From the NCBI GenBank assembly GCA_018340805.1, contig JACMZG010001908.1, positions 11,239,355 to 11,303,354 on the forward strand: a stretch of 64,000 bases of DNA, given 5' to 3'. This DNA comes from Microvelia longipes (lineage: Eukaryota > Arthropoda > Insecta > Hemiptera > Veliidae). A model generated the notes under the pieces. That model was not told the origin of the DNA. It saw only the letters and a list, made by a program, of their open reading frames with translations, and made no database searches. Positions 12,497-27,256 of the stretch are shown here, piece after piece (within the stretch, counting starts at the first letter, position 1; each line of letters starts with the position of its first letter). Made by a program: the position numbers and the translations under genes.

Positions 12497-13155
12497 CAGT
12501 CCAAGAGCCGGGCCTGAAAAAATGTGACTCATTTTGTACTACTTGAAACTACATTTTTCCGAAAGTATACCTTAAATTATAAAGAAAAAAATAGTCTGCC
12601 TATTCAGAGTGGAGCCCTTCTTATTGTTGCGCATGCTCAAAATTTAAAAAAATGGCACACGACCCCGTGGGTCGTGTGCCATTTTAAAGGAGACAAAATA
12701 TTCTTTAAAATTACTGTTTAATCATTAAAATCGGATGGCTAGAACCGAAGTTATGGCTCTTTCAAAAAATTGTTAATGTTTGCAAAGACAGCGAATTACT
12801 TTGAAATTTTTTTGGATTTTTCTGAATTTCTTTGGCCATTTAACAAACGTTATAACTTTAATTGCAGTTATCGAATTTTGTCGAAAAAACACTCAATTTA
12901 TAGAAAATTGTATCAGCTTTAAAAAATGTTCACTCAATATTTTGCACACGACCTACAGGGAACCACTTGTTGCAAGAATACTGGAATTTGTGCAATTTTC
13001 TAATATTTTGAGCGAGCGCATTCATATGAAGGGCTCCACTCTGTATAGGGCAGACTATGCTTTTCCTTCATACTTTAAGATATATTTTTAGAAAAATTTG
13101 ATTTGATTTAGTACAAAATGAGTCACATTTTTTAGGCCTGGCTCTTGGCCTGGCA
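12497..13155. mobile_element. MITE-like element with ~150-bp terminal inverted repeats
   Basis: The left end CAGTCCAAGAGCCGGGCCTG and the right end, reading inverted as GCCAAGAGCCAGGCCT, are followed on both sides by AATGTGACTCATTTTGTAC. Inner blocks AGTCTGCC, GTGGAGCCCTT and GCGCATGCTC also recur inverted near the right end. A TA dinucleotide flanks both ends (TTA before, TATT after), consistent with a TA target duplication. Inside, 12649-12685 holds a nearly perfect palindrome around GGCACACGACCC. No transposase. The frames at 12524-12721 and 12780-13091 are artefacts. Confidence 0.8.
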
Positions 13156-13459
13156 CTATTATAGGTGTTAATGGGGCATACTGTTTTCACTAATTTCAAA
13201 ATCGAGATATCACCTTAATTGTCCGTTTCATATTTTCAAGGACTTCCTGCTATTCTGGCAGGTAGCTTGTTAATAACTATCAACAAGGTGCCTGCCAGTG
13301 AGTGTGTTTGTTATCATTGCAGATCCCAGTATATTTATGCTAGATAGTTAAAAACTTGGTAAAAAACAATCATTGGACCTAGATGTGTTTTCCTAAAAAT
13401 ATTTTTCCATGCCGTCACCAACCGGTATTAACTCGGCTACAATTAAAAAAAAAATCGGG

Positions 13460-13640
13460 TACAGGGTACCTCAGATCATTTCCTCATTACATGGGATTCG
13501 CTAAGCTCGTCCTCCCTACTTCGGCCTCGCTCTACTCGTCCTCAGAAATACAGTTCGTGAAATTTATACTGCAACCTGCCTTCGGACTCGCTTCGCTCGT
13601 CTTCAGATAGTAAATGCATCCGTATCATTCTCAGCGGATT
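13460..13640 (+). mobile_element. family A element, 5-prime fragment
   Basis: Starts GGGTACCTCAGATCATTTCC, includes TTCGCTAAGCTCGTCCTCC and CTTCGCTCGTCTTCAG, and breaks off after CATTCTCAGCGG. A short reversed fragment of the same family lies just left (about 13290-13440). Confidence 0.7.
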
Positions 13641-14149
13641 TTTTAACGTTTGTTAAAAAATTGTTAAAACTTCCCACTTTTAACAATTTTTTTCAACAAA
13701 TAAGTTGAAATTTAACACGAGTCCATTTACGTAATAAAAAAGTATAAAACAATTTATTTCAACACAGCTTTTAGCTCACCACGGTTTTTCTCGGATTACT
13801 AATATGGTCTTAGTAAAATGACTTAATAACTTGAAGTTTTCGTTAAGCCCCCAGAAAGTCTTTATACAAAGGAAATCAGATCACAAGGTAAGCTGACAAG
13901 AAAACTGCTTTCTCTTTACCTTGCACTTTTTATCTTAGACAATGCGAAGCCCTACTTGTACAAAATTACATAATAAAAACTACCCCCCCTTCATCTCTAA
14001 GTTAATTTAATTTTATGGTGATGATATTTAGTACACCTATTTAACGAATTTTCATACAAAGTGAGCTCATGAGATTGGGGCCATGAAAGGTGTGAATGGG
14101 GGAGGTCTATTTTTTGAAAGGGGGTTTCCCTGTTCAAGAATGTATGTAT

Positions 14150-14169
14150 GTGTATATATTTATATATAT

Positions 14170-14203
<34 letters not shown>

Positions 14204-14225
14204 AATGTGTGTGTGCGTGTGTTTA
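14150..14225. repeat. (TA)n / (GT)n microsatellite
   Basis: Interrupted TA tract running into GTGTGTGTGCGTGTG. Confidence 0.9.
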
Positions 14226-14585
14226 TGTATGCACGAGATTTTTGTGTGCTAGACGTTTCTACGGGACAAGATAAGTTTCGAACGCTTTCTTTGATCGAAA
14301 TGATGAAACTTGGTACAAAAATCAACCTTGTTCATGCTACGAAACCTATCTATATATGTGACGTCATTAACCCACAATATGACGTCACAATAAACTAGTA
14401 ATAAAATGAACTGACAAAGTATAACAACCATGTGGCCGCGAAGCGGCCCCCAGCGCAGCCTTGTTTACATTTTTAAAGACCAAAAACTTGTTTTCGCGAG
14501 TTAACTTGCGAAAACAAGTAACTTGACCAGTAATTCCTTTTGTTCTAAGCATAAGTTGTTTCTTTAAGCCAGTTTTGTTAACCAT
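14209..14585 (+). repeat. family B repeat with GC hairpins
   Basis: Related to 52862-53486. The shared order is a GTGTGTGCGTG lead, CTAGACGTTTCTACG, a GAAACTTGGTACAAAAATCA block, GTGACGTCATTAACC, then CATGTGGCCGCGAAGCGGCC. The last block is a compact GGCCGC-GAA-GCGGCC hairpin. At 14486-14519 there is a further 34-bp palindrome, arms ACTTGTTTTCGC, centre AGTTAACT. The 60-100 codon frames here are artefacts. Confidence 0.6.
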
Positions 14586-14789
14586 AAGAGACGATATGAA
14601 AAGCTGTAGAAATGATCACGAGATCCTGAAAAAGCTAACAAGCTTTAATTCAGATATTAGCGAAAACAGATTAAATTACAAAATTGTATCGTTCAGTATA
14701 TTTAAGATCTTTTAAATTGATATTTAAAAGTATTTCTTTATTGATATTAATTAGTTATCTATAAACTCACATCCCAGCATTTTAGATAC

Positions 14790-15003
14790 AACGGTCAGCA
14801 CCTATATGGGTGACGGCTGAGAATAAAATGAATTAATTTACTATTATTTATAATGCATTCTCTATTAAAGACGAGCGAAGCGAATCCGATGACGTACTAT
14901 AGTCAATTTGGTGATTTATATATTCTGAAGACGAGCGAAGCAGTGATGATGAGGGTAGAGAATTAAATGTGGTGAGAAAAAACTCCGAGGTATCCCGTAC
15001 CCA
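14790..15003 (-). mobile_element. family A element, 5-prime fragment
   Basis: Reverse copy: GGTGACGGCTGAGAAT, two GACGAGCGAAGC blocks, GATGAGGGTAGAG and GAGGTATCCCGTACCC. Confidence 0.75.
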
Positions 15004-15625
15004 TTTTTTATATTAATTAAGCTATCAAAGAAAAACACGTGACTACTCTAAACTTCTTCGGTTCCTTTGTAAAGAATAGACAACATAACTTAAATATGGA
15101 GATATGCTTATAAAAATCAATAAGGACCTGTAAAAAAATAAATAATTAAAATAAATATCCTAAAAAAACTTAAAGCTATTGCCTAGTGTTGTGGTAACAA
15201 AAAATTATTATATTTCCTAAATTCGTTTCGAAACTTTAAACCCATAACTCTAAGGATTATTATTAATTTTTAATTATACCTTTTGACTAGATTCATAAAA
15301 TGCCGAAAAAATGTTTTAAAACGAAAGATTTAACGCCGATAGGAGAAGAATTGTTAGAAAACCAAAATTTTTTAACAAATACGTTGTAAATTAAGATATT
15401 ATTTTAGATATATTATGTAACCAAATACAAAATCTAAAATACATATTAGTTCTCGACTAGAAAAAAATTGAAATATTGATACATCAAAGAGTTCTTTAAA
15501 AAACGTACAAAAAATAAAATGCCTAGCCGCGACGTAAATCATTAGTTGTTTTGACGGAGATTTTGTGGTATAGACTCACCACGATGTTTAATAAAAAGAA
15601 ACACTAAAATTAAAAACAATTAATG
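15004..15625. other. AT-rich stretch, nothing recognised
   Basis: No gene or repeat relation found. Confidence 0.5.
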
Positions 15626-15808
15626 TATTGTCAACCACAATAGAATAAAAAAAAAATATAACTGACTGGTTACAACTTAATGTCATCATCAGAGCTGTTT
15701 CCAGACTCTAAACAGCTCTGTACAGACTGTAAACAGCTCTTATGATGAGCTGTTTCGTTAAGTCGAAACCGGTCAGTTATAATTTTTTATACTATTGTGG
15801 TTGACAAT
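15626..15808. repeat. palindromic element with hammerhead-like core remnants
   Basis: Left arm TATTGTCAACCACAATAG plus ATATAACTGACTGGTT is mirrored by AACCGGTCAGTTATA and CTATTGTGGTTGACAAT at the right end. The inner part holds two inverted AAACAGCTCTG/GAGCTGTTTC blocks. CTGATGATGAC is found on the minus strand near 15692, and GTCGAAACCGGTCAGTTATA at the right end on the plus strand. Compare 54529-54870 and 55001-55284. Confidence 0.75.
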
Positions 15809-15817
15809 ATATATAAA

Positions 15818-16046
15818 TATATAATAATAATGCCTGTTTTAGGACCTTTCGGCCCTTTAGGGTATTCGCCCTGCGGGAACCACCTCGGGTGGGTCACATC
15901 TACTATGCTTAAAGTAAAGCTAAAGTTGACGAAATCTTTTTACATCAAATTCTATTCATAAAAACTGAGAGCATAGCCCGGGCAGTGAACCCCGGACCTC
16001 AGGTGCCGAAGTCCAGTACTATACGACCGGGGCTACGGTGGCAGAC
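15818..16046 (-). repeat. tRNA-derived SINE, second family, intact-looking
   Basis: On the minus strand the head TGCCACCGTAGCCCCGGTCG is followed by GGGTTCACTGCCC, a B box. The body has GACCCACCCGAGGTGGTTCC and a GGGCCGAAAGGTCC stem-loop, and the end is a (TTA)n tail at about 15820-15830. Close copies lie at 44927-45150 and 46985-47214, weaker ones at 39958-40110 and 20105-20255. Confidence 0.8.
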
Positions 16047-16064
16047 ATGACAATATCTTAATTG

Positions 16065-16400
16065 TTTTTCATTCTAGCGCGTTTTTTATGAAACATCATG
16101 CTGCGACATAAAGAAAATTTGCCACGGGTGTCCCCATGTTAAGCTAATTTCCTTTGAAATGCGTGCTTTCGTGCTTAAAAATCCATGTTTGGATTAATTT
16201 TTGGTTCTTTTTTTATAACTTCAGAATTTGCATTAATATTCGTTACTTAACTTTTTTCTGAATTTTTCAAAGGAAATGCGCAGGAAAATATATTTATCTT
16301 TGCTATTGGTAAATTTATTAGTTTTACAAAACCATGCGTAGTATTATTTGCACCATTTTAAAACTCAGTTAAAATAGATTTACTTTATCAAATCGATTCA
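16065..16400 (+). repeat. family C dispersed repeat
   Basis: Shares ordered blocks with 61475-61745: AATGCGTGCTTTCGTGCTTA, AATCCAT, a TTATAACTT block, TTCTGAATTTTTCAAAGGAA and ATGCGCA. Function unknown. Confidence 0.65.
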
Positions 16401-19311
<2,911 letters not shown>

Positions 19312-19430
19312 CAATGGGACAAATAACTTTAAAATAGAATCTTTTCTTGCTATTCCCTTAAAGAGATCCAGACAAAAGAAAAATATTACAATATTTTTAA
19401 ATATACAGAAATTCCAAAAAAATAATTGTT

Positions 19431-19610
19431 TTCAAGGATTAGAGCAATACATAACCATGAGAGAAGGTTTGAAACAGGGTAATTTGTCATTTCCCACGCT
19501 ATTTACTGTCGAGTTAGAACGCGACTTTAAATAATTTATTTGTGAAAAGTAGGATGCAAAATTAATGGAAAGTACCTCAATAACATTAAGTTTGCAGATG
19601 ATATTATATA
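19431..19610 (+). pseudogene. RTE-like non-LTR reverse transcriptase fragment, frameshifted
   Basis: One frame reads [20 protein letters not shown] at 19457-19516, which resembles the 'vrQGdxlSPxLFtaxLE' motif (palm motif B) of RTE-type LINEs. About 35 bases later, in another frame, 19552-19608 reads GCKINGKYLNNIKFADDII, which fits the 'I(N)G..LNhLrFADDIvL' motif C region that follows at this distance in RTE elements. The catalytic FADD is intact, but the two motifs are in different frames and separated by stops (19532-19534, 19550-19552). Only about 60 codons survive. It borders the (TA)n tract at 19178. It is a dead fragment; the RTE assignment rests on the motif spacing read by eye. Confidence 0.65.
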
Positions 19611-19704
19611 AAGATGACTAAATTTGTTTATATTATTTTAACCAAATTGAATAAAAACTAAGCAAATGTTTAGTTTTAGTAATAGAGTAATAAATTAATT
19701 AGTT

Positions 19705-20025
19705 CCGGGGATTCGGTACGCTTATCCTAAATACTGCGGACTCGCTTGGCTCGTCCTCAGAATACAATTCGCCAATGTCGTCAGACACGCTTTGCTCAAC
19801 GCCATAAGAAAATATTTTTCGAACAGCACAACTACAACAGCAAACTGATTTTTGTACAAAGTTTCAACTCTGTGCCATAAATACACTATGTGCTTACTTC
19901 GATGATAACCGACACACACACATTTGTAAAAACCACTTAAGAGGTTTTACAAACAGCTGAAACAGATAATTCTGGTGACACCACAACACATTACTTGTTC
20001 TATATACCTACGGTGAAAATAAGAA
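19705..20025 (+). mobile_element. family A element, internally deleted
   Basis: GGATTCGGTACGCTTATCC and GACTCGCTTGGCTCGTCCTC at the left, then a jump to AGCACAACTACAACAG, GATGATAACCGACACACACA and CTATATACCTACGGTG at the right. Confidence 0.75.
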
Positions 20026-20104
20026 AATATGAAAATAACCAATGGCAACTAAATGGGTCATTTAGAGCCAAAGATATTTATAGTGACTATAAAAAGCCTA
20101 GAAT

Positions 20105-20255
20105 AACCTAAGAATACCCCTGTGGGAACTACTTCGGGTGATGACAAACCGTTTTCCTTAAATTAAATACGAATGAAAACATTTTATATTTTAAAAAATA
20201 AATTATATAAACTCAAAGCGCGACCCAGGCTCTCCTAGATATAAAGTAGGATATC
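20105..20255 (-). repeat. degraded tRNA-derived SINE
   Basis: TGTGGGAACTACTTCGGGTG corresponds to the TGCGGGAACCACCTCGGGTG block of the SINE at 15818-16046, and AACTCAAAGCGCGACCCAGG to its ACTGAGAGCATAGCCCGGG part. The head is eroded. Confidence 0.5.
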
Positions 20256-20500
20256 TAGTAGAAATAATATAAATAATAACTAAAAATAATCCATCAAAAT
20301 TACTAGAGCGTATTCTCAACAAAATATACGTATTGGTGTGCACAAAGATACGCTTTCCTTCTACCCTGAGGAAGGCCAGCTTGACCACCTACAGGTCAGA
20401 GAAGCATAACAACAAATCAAAACATTACATAATTATCTTAATAGAAATATATATTCACGCATTAATATAATGTCGCGCCACAGACGAATGGCTAGAAACT

Positions 20501-20501
<1 letters not shown>

Positions 20502-20579
<78 letters not shown>
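20502..20579. repeat. (TA)n microsatellite
   Basis: Uninterrupted TA tract of about 78 bp. Confidence 0.95.
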
Positions 20580-20580
<1 letters not shown>

Positions 20581-21221
20581 GAATAATCATTTTAGTAAAG
20601 ATATACATTTTATGAACTTCCGTCATCCCAACGACCTAATAACCGTTTTTTGTGAAAAATCGCTTAAACTATGTTTAATTTTTCGTTTATAGTATACAGT
20701 AAAAAGGGTGTTAAATACGCAAAACACCATAGTAAATTCACAAAACTTAAAACATAAATAAATTGTTTTTTGTTTTTCTCAGAAAAAAATATAATTCACC
20801 TTTGTTAAAGGATAAATGGTTTAGTTTCAAGAAGGTCAATAATTTTGAGTATATTTTTATAATACCAACGTATTATAACTTTGTTAGCAGGGAAATAACA
20901 CGAAAAGCATTTAGTAAAGGTCTAAGGTAATAACTTTATAGCATAACAAAAGTAATGGTATAAAAAAATCAAAAAATAAAAATCATGGAAAAATGGCTTT
21001 TACAAACTAAATATTTTTAGACAATGACACCTCCTTGCCCTTTGAATACTATAGATAGTTCTTTAAAGTATATCGGGCTTAGTCAACTTACAAATGCTAA
21101 GGAGTTGTTGCCCTAATCTTAAATATGAAATACTTTTGTCATAAATTCAAAGATACTGAACGCATAGTAATATCATACATAACCAGTGGCGGAGTGGCCA
21201 AAGAGGAGGGGGGCTATATGT
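20580..21221. other. AT-rich stretch, nothing recognised
   Basis: No gene or shared repeat found. Confidence 0.5.
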
Positions 21222-21240
21222 GTGTATATATATATTATAT

Positions 21241-21308
<68 letters not shown>
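21222..21308. repeat. (TA)n microsatellite with TATG tail
   Basis: TA tract with two interruptions, ending in GTATGTATGTATG. Confidence 0.95.
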
Positions 21309-21309
<1 letters not shown>

Positions 21310-21452
21310 GCCCGTGATCGTATAGGCACTTGATGTCCGGGGTCCGCATACCGGGCTATGTTCTAAATAGAATTTGTATTTAAAAAATGTCTCCACCTTT
21401 AATAATTAATTGTTAGTGGATAGTAGATGCAACTCACCTGAGGTGGTTTTAT

Positions 21453-22650
21453 ATACAGGGTGTTTCATATAAAGTGTCCATCAAAGAAAGATGTGATAGT
21501 ACTCCTCAAAGGGAACAAAAAATGTTCTATAATAAAAATCCGGATCTCCAACCGTTTTCCCACAAGGTCAAATTTAATATTTAAAAAATATATTTGACCT
21601 CACATCATAAAATTGTTAATAGCGTTTAAACTGTTCAAGCTAGAAAGGCGAAATTGGTCTCGTTAGAAAGCTGAGTAAATTTCCTAAAGGACAAACTACC
21701 AACTATGTCAAATATTTTGGAACTACTGCCCAAACATTTGCATGAAAAATGATTTTTTGAAAAAAGTTAATTTTATGGAATTTTTGTGGTAGGGCATTAG
21801 AGGAAGTAAGAGATGAGCAAAAGTTCAGCCAAGAACGGAAAAAACTTCTCTTATAATTGCCCTTTAAGAAAACCCAAACTTCATCATACATTTAATAGTC
21901 AAAATGTTAAGCCATTCTTCCTAGAAGTTAGAAAAACTGTTATTTTTTTTGGCATGTTTGCAAATCTCTACAATGTTAATTACATGGTACATAAAATAAT
22001 TAAAAATCTTTAAAAATAGTGGTTTTAGAGAAAAATGCATAAGAATAAAATATGTTTATTTTACCTCCTAGAGTCGAAAAATTGTATTATAAGTTTACTT
22101 TCGAAAAAATTTTTTTTTGTTAAAATAACACATTATTATCTTTTTTATACGACAAAAATTATCAGTTTTTGCAACTTTTAGCAACAATAACTTACATTTT
22201 TGACTATTGAATGTATAAAAATATTCACATTTACTTAAAGGGCAATCATAAGAGAAGTTTTTTCTGTTCTTGGCTGAACTTTTGCTCATCTCTTACTTCC
22301 TCTAATGCCCTACTACAAAAATTCCATAAAATTCATTTTTTTAAAAAAATCATGTTTCATGCAAAATTTTGGGCAGTAGTTCCAAAATATTTGACATAGT
22401 TAGTAGTTTGTCCTTTAGGAAATTTACTCAGCTTTCTAATGATACCAATTTCGCCTTTCTAGCTTGAATAGTTATATCCCTATTAACAATTTTATGATAT
22501 GAGGTCAAATATTTTTTTGAAATATTAAATTTGACCTTGTGGGAAAACGGTTGGAGATCACGGTTTATATTATAGGACGTTTTTTGTTCCCTTTGAGGAG
22601 TACTATCACCTCCTTCTTTGGTGGACACTTTATATGAAACACCCTGTATA
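21453..22650 (-). mobile_element. foldback element, copy 1 (inverted relative to copies 2 and 3)
   Basis: The ends are TATACAGGGTGTTTCATATA and its reverse complement. The arms (about 450 bp each) are mirror images: the block AGAGATGAGCAAAAGTTCAG at 21810 reappears inverted near 22290. The unpaired centre of about 300 bp (21920-22200) is the reverse complement of the centres of copies 2 and 3, so this copy sits in the opposite orientation. No transposase; the 60-66 codon frames come from the arms and appear on both strands for that reason. It is non-autonomous and probably DNA-transposon derived. Confidence 0.9.
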
Positions 22651-23854
22651 CAGGGTGTTTCATATAAAGTGTCCACCAGAAAAGGAGGTGATAGTGCTCC
22701 TCAAAAGGAACAAAAAACGTCCTATAATATAAACCGTGATCTCCAACCGTTTTCCCACAAGGTCAAATTTAATATTTCAAAAAAATATTTGACCTCATAT
22801 CATAAAATTGTTAATAGGGATATAACTATTCAAGCTAGAAAGGCGAAATTGGTATCATTAGAAAGCTGAGTAAATTTCCTAAAGGACAAACTACTAACCA
22901 TGTCAAATATTTTGGAACTACTGCCCAAAATTTTGCATGAAACATGATTTTTTTTAAAAAACGAATTTTATGGAATTTTTGTAGTAGGGCATTAGAGGAA
23001 GTAAGAGATGAGCAAGAGTTCAGCCAAGAACGGAAAAAACTTCTCTTATGATTGCCCTTTAAGAAAATGTAAATATTTTCATACATTCAATAGTCAAAAA
23101 TGTAAGCTATTGTTGCTAGAAGTTGCAAAAACTGATCATTTTTGTCGTATAAAAGCGAACATAATGTGTTATTTTAACAAAATATTTTATTTTCGAAAGT
23201 AATTTAATAATACGATTTTTAGACTCTAGAAGGTAAAATAAACCTATTTTATTCTTACACATTTTTCTCTAAAACCACTCTTTTCCCTTGCTTTAGAGAT
23301 TTTTAATTATTTTATGTACCATGTAATTAACATTGTAGACATATGCAAAAATGCCAAAAAAATATCAGTTATTCCAACTTCTAGGAAGAATGGCTTAAAA
23401 TTTTGACTATTGAATGTATGAAAATATTTACATTTTCTTAAAGGGCAATCATAAGAGAAGTTTTTTCCGTTCTTGGCTGAACTCTTGCTCATCTCTTACT
23501 TCCTCTAATGCCCTACTACAAAAATTCCATAAAATTCGTTTTTTAAAAAAAATCATGTTTCATGCAAAATTTTGGGCAGTAGTTCCAAAATATTTGACAT
23601 GGTTAGTAGTTTGTCCTTTAGGAAATTTACTCAGCTTTCTAATGATACCAATTTCGCCTTTCTAGCTTGAATAGTTATATCCCTATTAACAATTTTATGA
23701 TATGAGGTCAAATATTTTTTTGAAATATTAAATTTGACCTTGTGGGAAAACGTTTGGAGATCGGGGTTTATATTATAGGACATTTTTTGTTCCTTTTGAG
23801 GAGTACTATCACCTGCTTTTCTGGTGGACACTTTATATGAAACACCCTGTATAT
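22647..23854 (+). mobile_element. foldback element, copy 2
   Basis: It shares the junction CTGTATACAG with copy 1 at 22645-22654. Arms run about 22647-23100 and 23390-23854, around a centre holding GTAAGCTATTGTTGCTAGAA and ACCATGTAATTAACATTGTA. The arm sequences are very close to those of copy 3. Confidence 0.9.
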
Positions 23855-25052
23855 ACAGGGTGTTTCATATAAAGTGTCCACCAGAAAAGGAGTGATAGTA
23901 TTCCTCAAAAGGAACAAAAAATGTCCATAATATAAACCCCGATCTCCAACCGTTTTCCCACAAGGTCAAATTTAATATTTCAAAAAAATATTTGACCTCA
24001 CATCATAAAATTGTTAATAGAGATTTAACTATTCAAGCTAGAAAGGCGAAATCAGTATCATTAGAAAGCTGAGTAAATTTCCTAAAGGACAAACTACTAA
24101 CCATGTCAAATATTTTGGAACTACTGCCCAAAATTTTGCATGAAACATGATTTTTTAAAAAAAAATGAATTTTATGGAATTTTTGTAGTAGGGCATTAGA
24201 GGAAGTAAGAGATGAGCAAAAGTTCAGCCAAGAACGGAAAAAACTTCTCTTATGACTGACCTTTAAGAAAATGTAAATATTTTCATACATTCAATAGTCA
24301 AAAATGTAAGCTATTGTTGCTAGAAGTTGCAAAAACTGATAATTTTTGTCGTATAAAAGTGAAAATAATGTGTTATTTTAATAAAATATTTTATTTTCGA
24401 AAATAATTTAATAATACACTTTTTAGACTCTAGAAGGTAAAATAAACCTATTTTATTCTTACACATTTTTCTCTAAAACCACTCTTTTCCCTTGCTTTTG
24501 AGATTTTTAATTATTTTATGTACCATGTAATTAACATTGTAGACATATGCAAAAATGCCAAAAAAATATCAGTTTTTGCAACTTCTAGGAAGAATGGCTT
24601 AAAATTTGACTATTGAATGTATAAAATTATTTAATTTTTTCTTAAAGGGCAATCATAAGAGAAGTTTTTTCCGTTCTTGGCTGAACTTTTGCTCATCTCT
24701 TACTTCCTCTAATGCCCTACTACAAAAATTCCATAAAATTCATTTTTTTTTAAAAAATCATGTTTTCATGCAAAAGTTTGGGCAGTAGTTCCAAAATATT
24801 TGACATGGTTAGTAGTTTGTCCTTTAGGAATTTACTCAGCTTTCTAATGATACTGATTTCGCCTTTCTAGCTTGAATAGTTAAATCTCTATTAACAATTT
24901 TATGATGTGAGGTCAAATATTTTTTTGAAATATTAAATTTGACCTTGTGGGAAACGGTTGGAGATCGGGGTTTTATATTATGGGACATTTTTTGTTCCTT
25001 TTGAGGAATACTATCACCTCCTTTTCTGGTGGACACTTTATATGAAACACCT

Positions 25053-25054
<2 letters not shown>
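23851..25054 (+). mobile_element. foldback element, copy 3
   Basis: Joined to copy 2 through CTGTATATACAG at 23849-23860. Same orientation as copy 2. The right terminus has lost a base or two (GAAACACCTGTATA instead of GAAACACCCTGTATA) and runs straight into a (TA)n tract. Confidence 0.9.
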
Positions 25055-25400
<346 letters not shown>

Positions 25401-25404
<4 letters not shown>

Positions 25405-27138
25405 TCGCGAAACCTATTTTCCGTGATTAGGACCCCTGAATCGATTTTTTACGTCCTCCCGGGACCGACTTCCGCTATGCCAACAACTTTATTGGCGATT
25501 TTTTGCAAAGAAAATTCTCTGAAAGATGTATTCTTAATTTTTGTAAGATTGTAATAAATCAAAAATCCGTCAAATGAGAATAATGTAAAAATAAAAAAAA
25601 ATATAATTTATAAAAATAAATTCTAAAAGCAATTCTAATTTTATTTTGCACATTTGTAAACTAGTCCATAAGCATAGGGAGTATTCACTCTTAAATCGAT
25701 TATAACAGCTGTGATAGAATAACTTAATTCTGCAACAGCATAGGACTATTTGTATCAGCATAGAAAACATCATGCTAAACGCATAGCCTCATAAATTGGA
25801 CTTTGGATAAAAATAATTAATAGAAAGTACAGTGTAATTGGTTAATGTTAAGAAAAGACGTAAAATTTAAGAGGCTCTATGTAAGGTTAGGAAGAAGGTT
25901 TATTTAGGGAAACCGTTTATAGCGCAAGACCAAAATAAACACATTTCAAATTTTTTTAGTTTTCAAATTAAAAGCAAATTTTAAGTATGTCACATAAATA
26001 TTAAGTTAATAGGACTCTTTTTAATTAATGTATCATAGAAATTTATTTTAATAGGTTTGTCAAAAAATCTAATGAAATTAGTGCGATATCAAAAACGAAA
26101 ATGTCAAAGAAAATTTCAAATATTTAAATTAACTTTGAGGTAGACTTGGTTTTATCTTTTATATCTTACTTTTTTCATTTAATAAAATTTAAATTTAAAC
26201 ATAGGAAGTTTAAAATGAAGATCAAATGTGATCTTGAACCGATTATTTATTTAATATACCTTAATTCGTCTGAATACAGAGTCAGCAAGATGAAACATAT
26301 CCAATACTTTGAAAACACTCTGTCACTAAAACACATCACACACAAACACAAAATAAACAAATCGCGATAAATGACAACTAAAAACCGAATATGATCCTCA
26401 TACGTTCACTAAAAATTCATAACTAAACAACAAACGCACAAGAAAAAAAAATTTCGTTTGAAGTGGGAAGGTGAACAAACCGAGCGAAACGTTATCACGG
26501 ATGAGAGATACTGTAACTTCCCTCAAAGAATCATGAATGAGTTTTTATTCAAAAAAAATCCTGAAAGAGACGTAATATACCGAGTTATAAACGCCTAGGT
26601 AGCGAACTAGATACTGACCCGCATTACCTCCACGCCTTGCTCATTTCAATCTACTGCGCAGACTCAAGGCTCTATTTTTCTTATGCCTCAATCTTATTTT
26701 TCTTTTACTTATTTTTAACTTTTAAGGTCTTTAGATAATTGGATTTAACAAACTAATTATTAACTTTTTACTTTTCTCATTTATAATTGAGGTATATAGG
26801 AAAAGTATTGAGTTTACAATAAAAATATAAATCAAGGAGTTTACCAGAATTATCCGTTACACGTTCTTTTAAGACCTCCCTCCAAGTAGTTTTAACCAAA
26901 TTATCTGTCATTAAGTGTGCGTGTGTAAGTAACTTCCGGTGTCTTTGTGCTAGAGTCTAAACTTGGCAAAAAATTCAATCTTAAGGTCTAGTTGTGGTTC
27001 CGTAAAATATTTTTTATAACATTAATTACTTGAAAAAAAGAAATGACAAAACGTGGAAAAATGTTTTAATCAGTTTGATTAAAAGCTCGCAATGAGTCAT
27101 ATATGAGGCCAACAAATATGATAGTTTCATCTTATTAT
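25401..27138. other. intergenic stretch, no supported gene
   Basis: AT-rich. A family A-like scrap on the minus strand lies at about 26790-27010 (GGTATATAGGAAAAGTATTG, AGAATTATCCGTTACACG, CTAGAGTCTAAACTTGGCA). The rest, including the 74-codon frame near 26146, shows no domain. Confidence 0.5.

Positions 27139-27256
<118 letters not shown>

Noticed and set aside
21703..25036. Repeated 60-85 codon frames on both strands (SSAKNGKNFSYDCPLRK type)
   Set aside because: They are readings of the mirrored arms of the foldback elements and appear on both strands for that reason; no domain and no conserved start.
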